The notes: a model not told the origin generated them from the sequence alone. 64,000 nucleotides of DNA from Chryseobacterium balustinum (GCF_900168205.1 NZ_FUZE01000005.1:161676-225675), one strand, 5' to 3'; positions 17,475-27,000 are shown, counted from the stretch's first letter. Made by a program: numbers and translations.

Positions 17475-19070
17475 TTAAGCATTCTTAAATTCACTGATAA
17501 AATGTAGTTTCACATTTGGGAATTTTTCCTGTGTCATGTGAATAGTGAAAGATGAATCTGCCAAGAAAACCAATTGATTATACTTATCTCTTGCTAAAAA
17601 TCTCTGCTTCAATCTTGCAAATTCTTTAAATTCATCAGATTTTTCATCTGCTTCTACCCAACAAGCTTTGTGCATAGAAAGAGGTTCATATGTACATTTT
17701 GCGCCATATTCATGTTCCAGACGGTATTGGATAACTTCATACTGAAGTGCCCCCACAGTTCCGATGATTTTTCGGTTGTTCATTTCAAGGGTAAATAACT
17801 GAGCAACCCCTTCATCCATCAGCTGATCGATACCTTTTGCCAATTGCTTCGCTTTCAAAGGATCGGTATTATTAATGTATCTGAAATGTTCAGGTGAGAA
17901 GCTTGGAATTCCTTTGAAACTCAATTTTTCACCACCAGTTAGGGTATCGCCAATTCTGAAACTTCCGGTATCATGAAGTCCGACGATATCTCCGGGGAAA
18001 CTTTCGTCAACTACTTCTTTTTTATCTGCGAAGAATGCGTTCGGAGATGAGAATTTCATTTTCTTGCCTTCTCTTACCAATAGATAATTTTCATTTCTTT
18101 TGAAAACTCCCGAAACAATTTTCACGAAAGCCAACCTATCTCTGTGTTTAGGATCCATATTGGCATGAATTTTAAAAACAAATCCAGTGAAATTATTTTC
18201 TTCAGGCTTTACAAGACGGGTTTCGCTTTCTTTTGGCTGTGGCATTGGAGCGATGTCGATAAAGGCATCCAACAATTCACGAACTCCAAAATTATTTAAA
18301 GCAGAACCAAAGAAAACCGGTTGTAAATCTCCATTCATATAATCTTCACGATTAAATTCAGGATAAACAGACTGTATCAAATCGAGTTCTTCTCTTAAAT
18401 TTTTTGCTGCTTTTTCGCCAATAACTTCATCGATTTTAGGATCATTAATGTCATCAAACTTTATTGCTTCACCTACTTTCTGTTTTTTCTCTTCTAAAAA
18501 TAACTGAATGTTGTCTTCCCAAATATTATAAATTCCCTGAAAATCTGCACCCATACCAATCGGTAAAGAAAGCGGGCAAACCGTTAATCCTAATTTCTGC
18601 TCAACTTCATCCAGCAAATCGAAAGCATCTTTTCCTTCACGGTCAAGCTTATTGATGAAAACCAACATTGGGATGTTTCTCATTCTACAAACCTTAACGA
18701 GTTTTTCGGTCTGTTCCTCAACTCCTTTTGCAACGTCAATTACAACAATTACAGAGTCTACCGCAGTTAATGTTCTATAAGTATCTTCAGCAAAATCTTT
18801 GTGACCCGGAGTATCCAAGATATTAATTTTATGATCTCTGTATTCAAAAGCCAACACGGAAGTTGCTACCGAGATTCCTCTCTGTCTTTCAATTTCCATG
18901 AAATCGGAAGTTGCTCCTTTCTTTATTTTGTTGGATTTTACCGCACCTGCTTCCTGAATTGCCCCCCCGAAAAGTAATAACTTTTCTGTAAGAGTGGTTT
19001 TTCCGGCATCGGGGTGAGAGATAATTCCGAAGGTTTTTCTTTTTTCTATTTCTTTGATTAAGTCTGACAT
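17475..19070 (-). CDS. prfC: Peptide chain release factor 3
   Basis: This is a 531-residue class II release factor GTPase that removes RF1/RF2 from the ribosome after peptide release. GTPase motifs: G1 SHPDAGKTTLTEK, G3 DTPGHKDF, G4 NKLD. The RF3-specific start (RKTFGIISHPDAGKTT), the AIQEAGAVK region and the C-terminal block NRKIIGTVGALQYEVIQYRLEHEYG separate it from EF-G. Length is normal for RF3. The ATG at 19070 is the family start. It is monocistronic, with a shared terminator on its downstream side. Confidence 0.97.
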   Translation of the reverse strand: MSDLIKEIEKRKTFGIISHPDAGKTTLTEKLLLFGGAIQEAGAVKSNKIKKGATSDFMEIERQRGISVATSVLAFEYRDHKINILDTPGHKDFAEDTYRTLTAVDSVIVVIDVAKGVEEQTEKLVKVCRMRNIPMLVFINKLDREGKDAFDLLDEVEQKLGLTVCPLSLPIGMGADFQGIYNIWEDNIQLFLEEKKQKVGEAIKFDDINDPKIDEVIGEKAAKNLREELDLIQSVYPEFNREDYMNGDLQPVFFGSALNNFGVRELLDAFIDIAPMPQPKESETRLVKPEENNFTGFVFKIHANMDPKHRDRLAFVKIVSGVFKRNENYLLVREGKKMKFSSPNAFFADKKEVVDESFPGDIVGLHDTGSFRIGDTLTGGEKLSFKGIPSFSPEHFRYINNTDPLKAKQLAKGIDQLMDEGVAQLFTLEMNNRKIIGTVGALQYEVIQYRLEHEYGAKCTYEPLSMHKACWVEADEKSDEFKEFARLKQRFLARDKYNQLVFLADSSFTIHMTQEKFPNVKLHFISEFKNA

Positions 19071-19400
19071 ATTGTATTTTGAATTTGCAAAAATCGTGAA
19101 ATTAATCGAATTCTGAAAATCTCATTTTTATGGATGTTTAAAATGAGATTTGTAAAAGAGTATGAGTTTTCTTAAATACATATTTTTAATAATATTTATT
19201 AAAAATAAAAGCCTCTCATGTTTTTTAGTTTTCTCTTGGAAATTTTGTTGCATTAGTTTTGCCTAATATTTAATTTTTACTGTTTATGCGTAATAATTAA
19301 TTGGTTTTTTTGAGCAAATAGGGAATTGTACGAATGTTTATGAAAATTTTAAATTGATATAAAAAGTAGAGTTATGTGTGTGGTAAATGTAAAAAACCAT
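19071..19400. other. AT-rich divergent gap, no gene seen
   Basis: About 330 bases lie between prfC and the choice-of-anchor L gene. The sequence is mostly A and T with no coding frame, repeat or hairpin that stands out. It must hold the prfC promoter; none was identified with confidence. Confidence 0.6.
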
Positions 19401-19408
19401 TAAATTTG
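19401..19408 (+). promoter_or_regulatory. -7 element TAAATTTG
   Basis: An exact TAnnTTTG match, 16 bases before the ATG at 19425, implying a very short 5' leader for the choice-of-anchor L gene. No TTG at -33 is evident. Confidence 0.6.
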
Positions 19409-19424
19409 TTGAAACAAAATTATT

Positions 19425-21773
19425 ATGAAGAGATATATACTGCGGTTTTCTTTATTTTTATTAGCTACCAATGCTTTTTATGCACAACAAATTCAATCAA
19501 GAAAACCTATCAGGGAAATTAATTTAAATTCAAAAAAAGCAGGAGATTATATAGATGTAAATGTTGCTCCTTACCCTGAAAGTAATTATACTCCTACACA
19601 ACTCGTTACAGATGTTTTGGTAGGAACTTCGGGTTCTTGTGGAACTCCAAATATTTCCAACGTTACAGTGAGCCCCAATCAACTTGTTACCAATAACAAC
19701 AGATTTTGGGGTTATTTTAATAAATCAACTTCAACTTTCCCTTTTGAAGAAGGAATTGTCTTAACTACAGGATATGCAAGAAAGGCAGGTAATGCGCTTG
19801 AACCTCTCACTTTAAGTGATGGTAATGGAGGAGGAAGCGATGCTGATCTTATTGCAGCGATTGGGGTGACTACCCAAATTAGTAATGCGGCAGTTTTAGA
19901 ATTTGACTTTGTACCTACAAGTTCTCAGATGAAGTTCAGATATATTTTTGCATCTGAAGAATACGAAGGCAACTTTCCATGTCCTCCAACACAGTATGAT
20001 GATGCATTCGCTTTATTACTGAAACCTAATACACCAGGTGCTACTTATACTAACCTAGCGGTTTTGCCTGGAGGTGCAGGACCTGTTTCCGTACCTAATA
20101 TTCTTCCGGGAAGCTTTGCGTGTGGCCCTATTAATGCCCAGTATTTTGGTTCTTTGGCTCCAAATGCAACAAATTATAATGGTACTACAGCACCTCTTAC
20201 AGCTGAAGCTACAGTGATTCCTGGACAATCTTACCACATCAAGATGGTCGTAGCTGATGCAAGAGACAGTAGCTATGGTTCTTCTGTTTTTTTAGAAGCA
20301 GGTTCATTTGATATCGGTGTAAATTTATTAGATCCTTCGGGGGCTCAATTACCGGCAGAAATTAATGTTTGCGATAATGTACCCCAAGTGATTACGGCAT
20401 CCACAAGTGGTCCAAATTTAAATTATAAGTGGTTTTTTAATGGTGTAGAAATACCTGGTGCAATCACAAATACCATCACAGCAATACAATCTGGAGATTA
20501 TAAAATTGAAGTGAGTGTTCCTGGAAATCCTTGTCCCGGATCTGCAAGTATAAAAATAAATGGAGGAATCACTCCAGAAGCACATGATGGAACTTATCTT
20601 TTATGTACGACGCCAGATGTGACTACATTTAATTTAAATGCAACAAAAGCTTCCATTAGTAATAATTCTCTAACGGCAACATTTCGTTTTTATGAAAATC
20701 AAGCAGACGCATTGGCGCAAAACAATAGTTATATAGCTAATATTTACAATTATAACGGTACAGATGGACAAATTTTATACGTTGTAGTTTCTGATGGTGT
20801 TTTTTGTAGTAAATTGGTAGAGCTTACTTTACAAAGAGAAGTAACGCCTGTTGCACAATTAACTTCATCTCAATTCAGAATTTGTGCGGGAGAGACAATT
20901 ACGCTTAAAGCATCTGGAGGGGTAACGTATCTTTGGGATAATTTTGGAGGAAGTGGCGATACACAGACCGTTACACTACATCAGTCTACCGAATTTACAG
21001 TGTACGCAATCGGAACAAAAGGTTGTAAATCTCTTCAGCCTGCAAAAGTAAGAATAGAAGTTATTCCGGCTATTACAACTCCGTTATTGGATGTAGAAAT
21101 GTGTGTAGGAGATAGTATTGTGCTGGATGCAGGAGCTGGAGATAATTACACCTATCTGTGGAATACAGGCGCAACTACTCAGACGATTGTTGCAAATGAG
21201 TTAGGTATTTATAGTGTTGAAATCGATAATGGAGTATGTAAAGACGAATTTAAAGTGAAAGTATTCGCTGCAGCTTTACCGTTTTTTACGAATCTTAATT
21301 ATTCAGATAATACATTGACGGTAACGGCGTATAGCCCTACCATTAACAATTTTCCGCAAACACTAGAATATTCTATTGATGGGATCGACTGGCAGGAGTC
21401 TAATGTCTTCCCGGGTCTTCTAAATAATAAAAATTATACGGTAAGAGTAAGAATTAAAGGAACCAGTTGTAATGGTACTATAGAATTTTTTACTCTACAT
21501 ATCAATAATGTAATTACCCCAAATCAGGATGGGGTTAATGATGTTTTAGACCTTACTTCTTTAGGGGGCTTTAAAAACTTTACAGGTTCTATTTACGACA
21601 GATATGGCGTAGAAATGTTCAGATTCTCAAAAGAAACACCAATCTGGAACGGAACTGTTGGTGGAAAAAGATTACCAACGGCAACATATTGGTACAAATT
21701 TAATTTTGAATACAATAAGTCTAAAACCCAAATGAACCAATCGGGTTGGATTATGTTGAAAAACAGAGAGTAA
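19425..21773 (+). CDS. Choice-of-anchor L protein with T9SS type B sorting domain
   Basis: This is a 782-residue secreted surface protein. The signal peptide ends near residue 20 (FLLATNAFYA then QQIQ). A choice-of-anchor L domain covers about 60-300; typical pieces are NNRFWGYFNKSTSTFPFEEGIVLTTG, FDFVPTSSQMKFRYIFASEEY and SVFLEAGSFDIG. Ig/PKD-like repeats follow (about 300-385, 480-545, 548-615), each starting with a Cys-containing strand. The C terminus (VITPNQDGVNDV ... IYDRYGVEMFRF ... LPTATYWYKFNF ... GWIMLKN) is the gliding-motility C-terminal type sorting signal, T9SS type B. It probably acts in adhesion or surface motility; it has no enzyme motif. Confidence 0.92.
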   Translation: MKRYILRFSLFLLATNAFYAQQIQSRKPIREINLNSKKAGDYIDVNVAPYPESNYTPTQLVTDVLVGTSGSCGTPNISNVTVSPNQLVTNNNRFWGYFNKSTSTFPFEEGIVLTTGYARKAGNALEPLTLSDGNGGGSDADLIAAIGVTTQISNAAVLEFDFVPTSSQMKFRYIFASEEYEGNFPCPPTQYDDAFALLLKPNTPGATYTNLAVLPGGAGPVSVPNILPGSFACGPINAQYFGSLAPNATNYNGTTAPLTAEATVIPGQSYHIKMVVADARDSSYGSSVFLEAGSFDIGVNLLDPSGAQLPAEINVCDNVPQVITASTSGPNLNYKWFFNGVEIPGAITNTITAIQSGDYKIEVSVPGNPCPGSASIKINGGITPEAHDGTYLLCTTPDVTTFNLNATKASISNNSLTATFRFYENQADALAQNNSYIANIYNYNGTDGQILYVVVSDGVFCSKLVELTLQREVTPVAQLTSSQFRICAGETITLKASGGVTYLWDNFGGSGDTQTVTLHQSTEFTVYAIGTKGCKSLQPAKVRIEVIPAITTPLLDVEMCVGDSIVLDAGAGDNYTYLWNTGATTQTIVANELGIYSVEIDNGVCKDEFKVKVFAAALPFFTNLNYSDNTLTVTAYSPTINNFPQTLEYSIDGIDWQESNVFPGLLNNKNYTVRVRIKGTSCNGTIEFFTLHINNVITPNQDGVNDVLDLTSLGGFKNFTGSIYDRYGVEMFRFSKETPIWNGTVGGKRLPTATYWYKFNFEYNKSKTQMNQSGWIMLKNRE

Positions 21774-21794
21774 CTCTCAATATTTAGATAAAGA

Positions 21795-21826
21795 AAAATG
21801 CCTTTCAAATCTGAAAGGCATTTTTT
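21795..21826 (+). terminator. Bidirectional terminator between T9SS type B gene and rsmA
   Basis: A perfect 13-bp stem AAAATGCCTTTCA/TGAAAGGCATTTT with loop AATC. It lies between convergent genes, with T runs on both strands. Confidence 0.9.
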
Positions 21827-21828
21827 GT

Positions 21829-22599
21829 TTATTGATTTTCTTTCCAAAGGGTGGTGAAAGAAATAAAATCTGCTACACTGAGCTCTTCAGCTCTTTTGTC
21901 TAAAAACTCGTGAGTTTTCAATGCTTCAGGAATATTTAAAATTTTCAGAGAATTTGATAGCTTTTTTCTTCTCTGATTAAATCCTGCTTTTACGATTTGT
22001 TTAAACAGAACTTCATTTCCTGCAAGACCTTCTTTCGGATTTTTGGTCAGTCTTATTACTCCCGATTTTACTTTCGGAGGTGGATTAAAAACATTTTCAT
22101 GCACCGTAAAAAGATACTTTACGTCATAGTAAGCCTGGATTAAGACCGATAATATTCCGTAATCTTTTGTTCGGGGAACAGCGGCAGTTCTCTCTGCAAC
22201 CTCTTTCTGGAACATTCCTACCATCTCAGGGATCTGCTCATAATAATCAATGATTTTAAATAAAATCTGTGAAGAAATATTATAAGGGAAATTTCCAATA
22301 ATCGCAATCTGCTCATTATTTAATCCTGCGAAGTCATGCTTTAGAAAGTCGCCAACAAAAGAGTCTTCTGTTATTTTTTCGTAATGCTTTTTCAGATATT
22401 CGATAGATTCTGTATCGATTTCGGCAAGATGTAATTTTTGCTCTTTTTCAATCAGGTATTTGGTAAGAACTCCCATTCCTGGGCCTACTTCGAGTACGTT
22501 TCCGTAGTTTTCAAAGCTCAGTCCTTCTACAATTTTTCTGGCGATATTTTCGTCGGTCAAAAAGTGTTGACCGAGATGTTTTTTTGCTTTTACACTCAA
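21829..22599 (-). CDS. rsmA: 16S rRNA (adenine-N6) dimethyltransferase RsmA (KsgA)
   Basis: This is a 256-residue SAM-dependent methyltransferase that dimethylates two adjacent adenines in helix 45 of 16S rRNA. Motifs: KKHLGQHFLTDENIA at the start, SAM motif I VLEVGPGMGVLTKYL, motif II acidic AEID, and the adenine-binding NFPYNIS. The family N terminus and an in-frame TAA three codons upstream force a rare TTG start at 22599; the next ATG would delete the SAM site. The gene is divergent from ftsX, and its end meets a shared terminator. Confidence 0.95.
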   Translation of the reverse strand: MSVKAKKHLGQHFLTDENIARKIVEGLSFENYGNVLEVGPGMGVLTKYLIEKEQKLHLAEIDTESIEYLKKHYEKITEDSFVGDFLKHDFAGLNNEQIAIIGNFPYNISSQILFKIIDYYEQIPEMVGMFQKEVAERTAAVPRTKDYGILSVLIQAYYDVKYLFTVHENVFNPPPKVKSGVIRLTKNPKEGLAGNEVLFKQIVKAGFNQRRKKLSNSLKILNIPEALKTHEFLDKRAEELSVADFISFTTLWKENQ

Positions 22600-22690
22600 A
22601 GTTTTTTATGATTTCGTTAACAATGATTTTCTCTAATTCGTCCCAAATTTCGGAAGATTTTTTCTAATTTAGCCAAAAATTTTAATATTA

Positions 22691-23587
22691 ATGGCTAAAT
22701 CTGTAGAAGAGTTTAATAAGAAAAGGCTTCGGTCCAGTAATATTACTGTCGTGGTAAGTATCGCTTTAGTGCTGTTTTTGTTGGGGTTAATGGGGCTTAT
22801 TTTAATCAATGCTCAAAAATATTCCGACTATTTAAAAGAGCAACTTGTTGTAAATGCTTATTTTGAGGAAAATTACGACATCAAAGATTCAGCTAAAATA
22901 GCAAAGCAAGAAGCTGTGGCTGTTGAATTAATTAATAAAATGGAAGCGGTAAAACGTACGAAGTATATTACCAAGAAAATGGCTACTGCTGAAGCTAAAA
23001 AAAGCTTGGGAATAGACACGGAAGCGCTTTTTGAAGAAGATATTTATCCTGCATCGGTAGAAGTTTCCCTAAAAGCGGGTTATACAGATTCTATTAAAAC
23101 TGCTAATGTATTAAAAGAACTGAAAGCTATTCCCGGAATAAAAGAGGTGAAAAACGATACCGATTCTCAGAAAATATATGACAATCTGAATAAGATCTTG
23201 AAATGGATTTTAGGATTCTGTCTACTATTCTTGATTTTAGCAATTGTATTAATTAATAATTCGATTCGTCTGAAGGTTTTCTCAAAAAGATTTATTATCA
23301 AGACCATGCAGTTGGTGGGTGCAAAACGAAGATTTATTTTAACGCCATTCATCAAAGAAGCACTTGTTTTAGGAGTTCTTGGAGCCGTTATCGGTCTTTT
23401 GGCACTTTTCGGAGTTTGGTATTATTTTACAACAGCAATCAAAACACCTTTCGTACAAGATACTAATCAGTATATTTGGTTGGTGATTTCTATATTTGGT
23501 GTAGGTTTATTCATCACCGTATTAAGTACAATTATTGCAACATGGAGATTCTTAAGATCTAATGTTGACGATTTATATTATTCTTAA
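22691..23587 (+). CDS. ftsX: Cell division protein FtsX
   Basis: This is a 298-residue permease-like division protein that pairs with the ATPase FtsE (not in this window) to control peptidoglycan hydrolases at the septum. It has one N-terminal helix at about 18-40 (VVVSIALVLFLLGLMGLILI), a periplasmic loop at about 45-160, then three helices at about 165-190, 220-245 and 265-290, which is the FtsX topology. It is divergent from rsmA and its stop is two bases from the DUF3098 gene, an association often seen in Bacteroidota. Confidence 0.93.
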   Translation: MAKSVEEFNKKRLRSSNITVVVSIALVLFLLGLMGLILINAQKYSDYLKEQLVVNAYFEENYDIKDSAKIAKQEAVAVELINKMEAVKRTKYITKKMATAEAKKSLGIDTEALFEEDIYPASVEVSLKAGYTDSIKTANVLKELKAIPGIKEVKNDTDSQKIYDNLNKILKWILGFCLLFLILAIVLINNSIRLKVFSKRFIIKTMQLVGAKRRFILTPFIKEALVLGVLGAVIGLLALFGVWYYFTTAIKTPFVQDTNQYIWLVISIFGVGLFITVLSTIIATWRFLRSNVDDLYYS

Positions 23588-23589
23588 AA

Positions 23590-23886
23590 ATGAGCAAAAA
23601 AACAAATAAATTTTCGGCATCAGATTTTGGTAACGAAACAAAAGTTTCAGACGAAAATACTTTTTACTTCGGTAAGCAGAATTTTAAATGGATGCTGATT
23701 GGTCTTGCGTGTATCGTAGTTGGTTTTCTTCTGATGATGGGACCAGATGCAAATACAGTAGACGGAAAATTGGATCCTAATGTCTGGAACGACGACATTT
23801 TTTCAATCAGAAGAATCAGAATTGCGCCGCTTCTTGTGGTGACTGGTTTTGTGATTGAAGTCTACGCAATTTTAAAAAGGAAATAA
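23590..23886 (+). CDS. DUF3098 membrane protein
   Basis: This 98-residue protein has two membrane helices: about 34-53 (WMLIGLACIVVGFLLMMG) and about 77-95 (APLLVVTGFVIEVYAIL). Between them lies the loop DPNVWNDDIFSIRRIR, which I recognise as typical of the DUF3098 family. The N-terminal 28 residues are polar and cytoplasmic. It follows ftsX by two bases, so it belongs to the same transcript. Its function is unknown, and the constant pairing with ftsX suggests an envelope or division role. Confidence 0.88.
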   Translation: MSKKTNKFSASDFGNETKVSDENTFYFGKQNFKWMLIGLACIVVGFLLMMGPDANTVDGKLDPNVWNDDIFSIRRIRIAPLLVVTGFVIEVYAILKRK

Positions 23887-23982
23887 AATTTTTTACAATA
23901 AAGAGTAAGGCATAAAAGATTTGAATATTTATTTGAATCTTTTACTGTTTTTAATCTTTTAATTTTTTTGAATTAAACAAAA

Positions 23983-24801
23983 ATGGATTTAATCAAAGCA
24001 ATCATTATTGCCATCATAGAAGGTCTTACAGAATATTTACCTATTTCATCAACTGCTCACATGGGTTTTACCGCCAATTTGATGGGCTTGGAAGAAACAG
24101 AATTCTTAAAAATGTTTCAGGTTTCCATACAGTTTGGTGCTATTTTATCAGTAGTCGTAGCATATTGGAAGAAGTTTTTTGACTTTAAAAATCTTAAGTT
24201 TTATTACAAATTAGGCTTTGCGGTGATTCCAGCTTTGGTTTTAGGATATATTTTTGATGATATGATTGAGGCTGTTCTGGGAAATCAGATTGCCATTTCC
24301 TCAGTTTTGGTTTTAGGTGGAGTCGTATTATTGTTTGCCGATAAATGGTTTAAAAATCCGGTTATTAATGACGAGAAAGATATTTCAATAAAAAAAGCAG
24401 TGACCATTGGGTTTTGGCAATGTCTTGCGATGATGCCCGGAACGAGTAGAAGTGCAGCTTCCATTATTGGAGGAATGACGCAGGGTTTATCTCGAAAAGC
24501 AGCGGCCGAATTTTCTTTCTTTTTGGCGGTGCCTACGATGTTGGCGGTGACGGTTTACTCGGTTTTCGTAAAAACATGGGGTAAAGAAACTGCAAATCCT
24601 ATGAAAGGTTACGAGATGATTCTAGAATCTCAGGATCACATCATTATTTTCATCGTGGGTAATATTGTAGCATTTATTGTAGCATTAATCGCCATCAAAG
24701 CATTTATCGGAGTTTTAAACAAATATGGTTTCAAACCTTGGGGTTGGTATCGTATTTTTGTAGGAGTCGCTTTGTTGATTTATTTTTATTATTTTAAATA
24801 A
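23983..24801 (+). CDS. uppP: Undecaprenyl-diphosphate phosphatase
   Basis: This is a 272-residue integral membrane enzyme that dephosphorylates undecaprenyl pyrophosphate, recycling the lipid carrier of cell-wall and surface-glycan synthesis; loss causes bacitracin sensitivity. Both catalytic signatures are present: EGLTEYLPISSTAHM near residue 14 and PGTSRSAASIIGGMTQGLSRKAAAEFSFFLA near 150. Several hydrophobic helices fit the family. It lies 96 bases after DUF3098, so it may share the ftsX transcript or have its own promoter. Confidence 0.96.
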   Translation: MDLIKAIIIAIIEGLTEYLPISSTAHMGFTANLMGLEETEFLKMFQVSIQFGAILSVVVAYWKKFFDFKNLKFYYKLGFAVIPALVLGYIFDDMIEAVLGNQIAISSVLVLGGVVLLFADKWFKNPVINDEKDISIKKAVTIGFWQCLAMMPGTSRSAASIIGGMTQGLSRKAAAEFSFFLAVPTMLAVTVYSVFVKTWGKETANPMKGYEMILESQDHIIIFIVGNIVAFIVALIAIKAFIGVLNKYGFKPWGWYRIFVGVALLIYFYYFK

Positions 24802-24833
24802 AAAATTACTCATTACCTATTATTTATTGATTT

Positions 24834-24922
24834 GGGCAGCTATTTCCGTCTTCCACTCCCGCTTTTTTGCCTCCGCTTCGCTCCGGCAAAAAGAGCTCCG
24901 TTCAAGCCGGGCTGCAATTTGG
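24834..24922 (-). repeat. Dispersed palindromic repeat, copy A
   Basis: A non-coding segment beginning GGGCAGCTATTTCCG, with a central hairpin (TTTTTTGCC ... GGCAAAAAGAGC around a GCTTCG loop) and ending AAGCCGGGCTGC. Its arms align with the reverse complement of the segment at 39905-39992, so both are copies of one family. It is bracketed by ATTACCTAT (24812-24820) and its complement ATAGGTAAT (24937-24945). Strand is given relative to copy B. Confidence 0.6.
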
Positions 24923-25010
24923 TCGTTTACTGAAATATAGGTAATTAATTAAAAAAATACAATCAAAAAACTCTTAAACCCTCCAACTCTAAACACCCTC
25001 CAACCCAACA

Positions 25011-25709
25011 ATGACAGCTGAAGAATTACAATCAGGACACATATTTTTATTAGACAAACCTTTGGATTGGACTTCTTTTCAGGCGGTCAATAAAATGAAA
25101 TATAAACTCAAAAGAGAATTTGATCTTCCAAAAAAGTTTAAAATCGGTCATGCCGGAACTTTAGATCCTAGAGCTACAGGATTACTGATTGTCTGTACAG
25201 GAAAGTTCACAAAAAAAATCCCTGAAATACAGGATGCTCCAAAAGAATATTGGACAGAAATAAAAATAGGGGTACAAACCGAATCTTATGACACCGAAAA
25301 ACCAGAAATTCTTCACCAGGATATTTCAAAGGTAACAGAAGAAGATGTAAAAAATGCTTTAGATAAATTTTTAGGTGAAATAGATCAGAAGCCACCCATT
25401 TTTTCTGCAATTAAAATTGACGGAGCAAGAGCCTATAATTTGGCAAGAGCAGGAGAGGAGGTCGAAATGAAATCCAGAAAAACAACGATTCATTACATCA
25501 AAGATGTTGAGATCAATTTTCCTTTGTTGAGCTTTACGGTGGGTTGTTCAAAAGGAACGTACATCAGAAGTTTAGCACACGATATTGGTCAGGAATTGAC
25601 TGTAGGAGCTTATCTTACCCAATTGAGAAGAACAAAAATCGGGGATTACAAAATCGAAGATGGAACCAGCGATTTTTTAGAAAACGAATATAGATTTGAA
25701 AATTTATGA
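25011..25709 (+). CDS. truB: tRNA pseudouridine(55) synthase TruB
   Basis: This 232-residue enzyme makes pseudouridine 55 in the T-loop of tRNAs. The catalytic motif KIGHAGTLDPRATGLL holds Asp52; the flanking LDKPLDWTSFQAVNKMK start and the KPPIFSAIKIDGARAYNLAR and GCSKGTYIRSLAHDIG blocks are TruB hallmarks. It is shorter than the E. coli enzyme because it lacks the C-terminal PUA-type domain, as is common in Bacteroidota. Its stop overlaps the next start (ATGA), so it is translationally coupled to the barrel protein at 25706. Confidence 0.95.
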   Translation: MTAEELQSGHIFLLDKPLDWTSFQAVNKMKYKLKREFDLPKKFKIGHAGTLDPRATGLLIVCTGKFTKKIPEIQDAPKEYWTEIKIGVQTESYDTEKPEILHQDISKVTEEDVKNALDKFLGEIDQKPPIFSAIKIDGARAYNLARAGEEVEMKSRKTTIHYIKDVEINFPLLSFTVGCSKGTYIRSLAHDIGQELTVGAYLTQLRRTKIGDYKIEDGTSDFLENEYRFENL

Positions 25710-26281
25710 TTAAAAATTTATTATTGATCTCTGTTTTACTGTTTTCTTTGACAGCATTTTCGCAAGTTGATGATTCCAAGAAGCCTAAGATGGATTTTTA
25801 TTTTAATCCTTCTTTAAATGTAGGTTTAAACTTAAAAAAAGAAAAGCAACTCCCTAATAATACTCAATATATTCAACAGGATGCAAAACGAAAGCTCAGC
25901 TATGGCATTACCGCAATAGGAGGTTATAATTTTCTTCCTAATTTTGCATTGGGAACAGGTCTGAAATATAGTTTTATAGAAGATAATTATCATTTGGTGT
26001 ATTGGATGATTCAGCCCAAAATTATTTTTAATCCTGGAGATCAGCCTTTTTATATAGATCTTAATTATGGTAAACAGATAAACAATTCTGTAGTTTCAGA
26101 CTCAGAATTTTGGGGAGCCAGACTTGGTATTCAGGTTTCGTATTCAAAAAGATTAAGTCAGGAAGGCGGGCTTTTTTTTGAAGGTCATAAAGTGGGAAAT
26201 AATAATCCTTTTTTTATAGGAATAAGTTACGGAATCACAATTTTCAGCAACAAAAATTACACAGTAGAAGGAATAGAATAA
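25706..26281 (+). CDS. Small outer-membrane beta-barrel-like protein
   Basis: This is a 191-residue exported protein. The signal peptide ends near residue 19 (LLFSLTAFS then QVDD). The mature part alternates polar and aromatic residues in short beta strands (YGITAIGGYNFLPNFALGTGLKYSF, FYIDLNYGKQI, WGARLGIQVSYSKRL, NPFFIGISYGITIF), typical of eight-strand porin-like barrels. I cannot name it. It overlaps truB by four bases and rluF by one, so all three form one tightly coupled operon, an odd placement for an envelope protein between two RNA-modification enzymes. Confidence 0.8.
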   Translation: MIKNLLLISVLLFSLTAFSQVDDSKKPKMDFYFNPSLNVGLNLKKEKQLPNNTQYIQQDAKRKLSYGITAIGGYNFLPNFALGTGLKYSFIEDNYHLVYWMIQPKIIFNPGDQPFYIDLNYGKQINNSVVSDSEFWGARLGIQVSYSKRLSQEGGLFFEGHKVGNNNPFFIGISYGITIFSNKNYTVEGIE

Positions 26282-27000
26282 TGGAAAAAACACGTATTAA
26301 TAAATATCTTTCAGAAGTTGGTTATTGCTCAAGAAGAGCGGCAGATAAGCTTTTGGAAGAAGGAAGAATAAAAATAAACGGACAGATTCCTGAAATGGGA
26401 ACAAAAGTTTCAGATGAAGATGTAGTAGAAGTTGACGGAAAACCCATCCGTGAATCTCAGGAAAAGCCAATTTATATTGCCTTCAACAAACCTGTAGGAA
26501 TCGTTTGTACTACCGATACAAAACGTGAAAAAGATAATATCATTGAGTATATCAATCATCCGCAGAGAATTTTCCCGATCGGGAGATTAGATAAACCAAG
26601 TGAAGGTTTGATTTTGTTGACAAGTGATGGTGATATTGTTAACAAAATATTGCGATCTAAAAACAATAACGAAAAAGAATACCTGGTAAGAGTTGACAAA
26701 CCTATCAACCCAAAGTTTTTGGAAAAAATGCGCAATGGTGTTCCAATTTTAGATACGATAACTAAGAAATGTGAGGTTGAAAAGATTGATGATATGACTT
26801 TTCGTATTGTTTTGACTCAAGGTTTAAACCGTCAGATCAGAAGAATGTGCGAATTTTTAGGATATGAAGTGAAAAAACTGAAGCGTATTCGAATCATGAA
26901 TATCAAACTCGATATTCCTTTAGGAAAATGGAGAGAACTAACTTCTGAGGAGTTTTCTACTCTGAATGACTTGCTGGATGGATCTAGCAAAACTTTTTAA
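26281..27000 (+). CDS. rluF: 23S rRNA pseudouridine synthase, RluF-like
   Basis: This 239-residue member of the RsuA/RluB/E/F group modifies 23S rRNA, by homology at position 2604, possibly also a tRNA. An N-terminal S4 RNA-binding domain covers about 4-60 (RINKYLSEVGYCSRRAADKLL). The catalytic motif GRLDKPSEGLILLTSDGD holds Asp104. The GLNRQIRRMCEFLGYEVKKLKRIRI block is the conserved C-terminal signature. RluF is favoured over RluB/RsuA by the start TRINKYLSEVG and the FNKPVGIVCTTD segment. It overlaps the preceding gene by one base. Confidence 0.88.
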   Translation: MEKTRINKYLSEVGYCSRRAADKLLEEGRIKINGQIPEMGTKVSDEDVVEVDGKPIRESQEKPIYIAFNKPVGIVCTTDTKREKDNIIEYINHPQRIFPIGRLDKPSEGLILLTSDGDIVNKILRSKNNNEKEYLVRVDKPINPKFLEKMRNGVPILDTITKKCEVEKIDDMTFRIVLTQGLNRQIRRMCEFLGYEVKKLKRIRIMNIKLDIPLGKWRELTSEEFSTLNDLLDGSSKTF

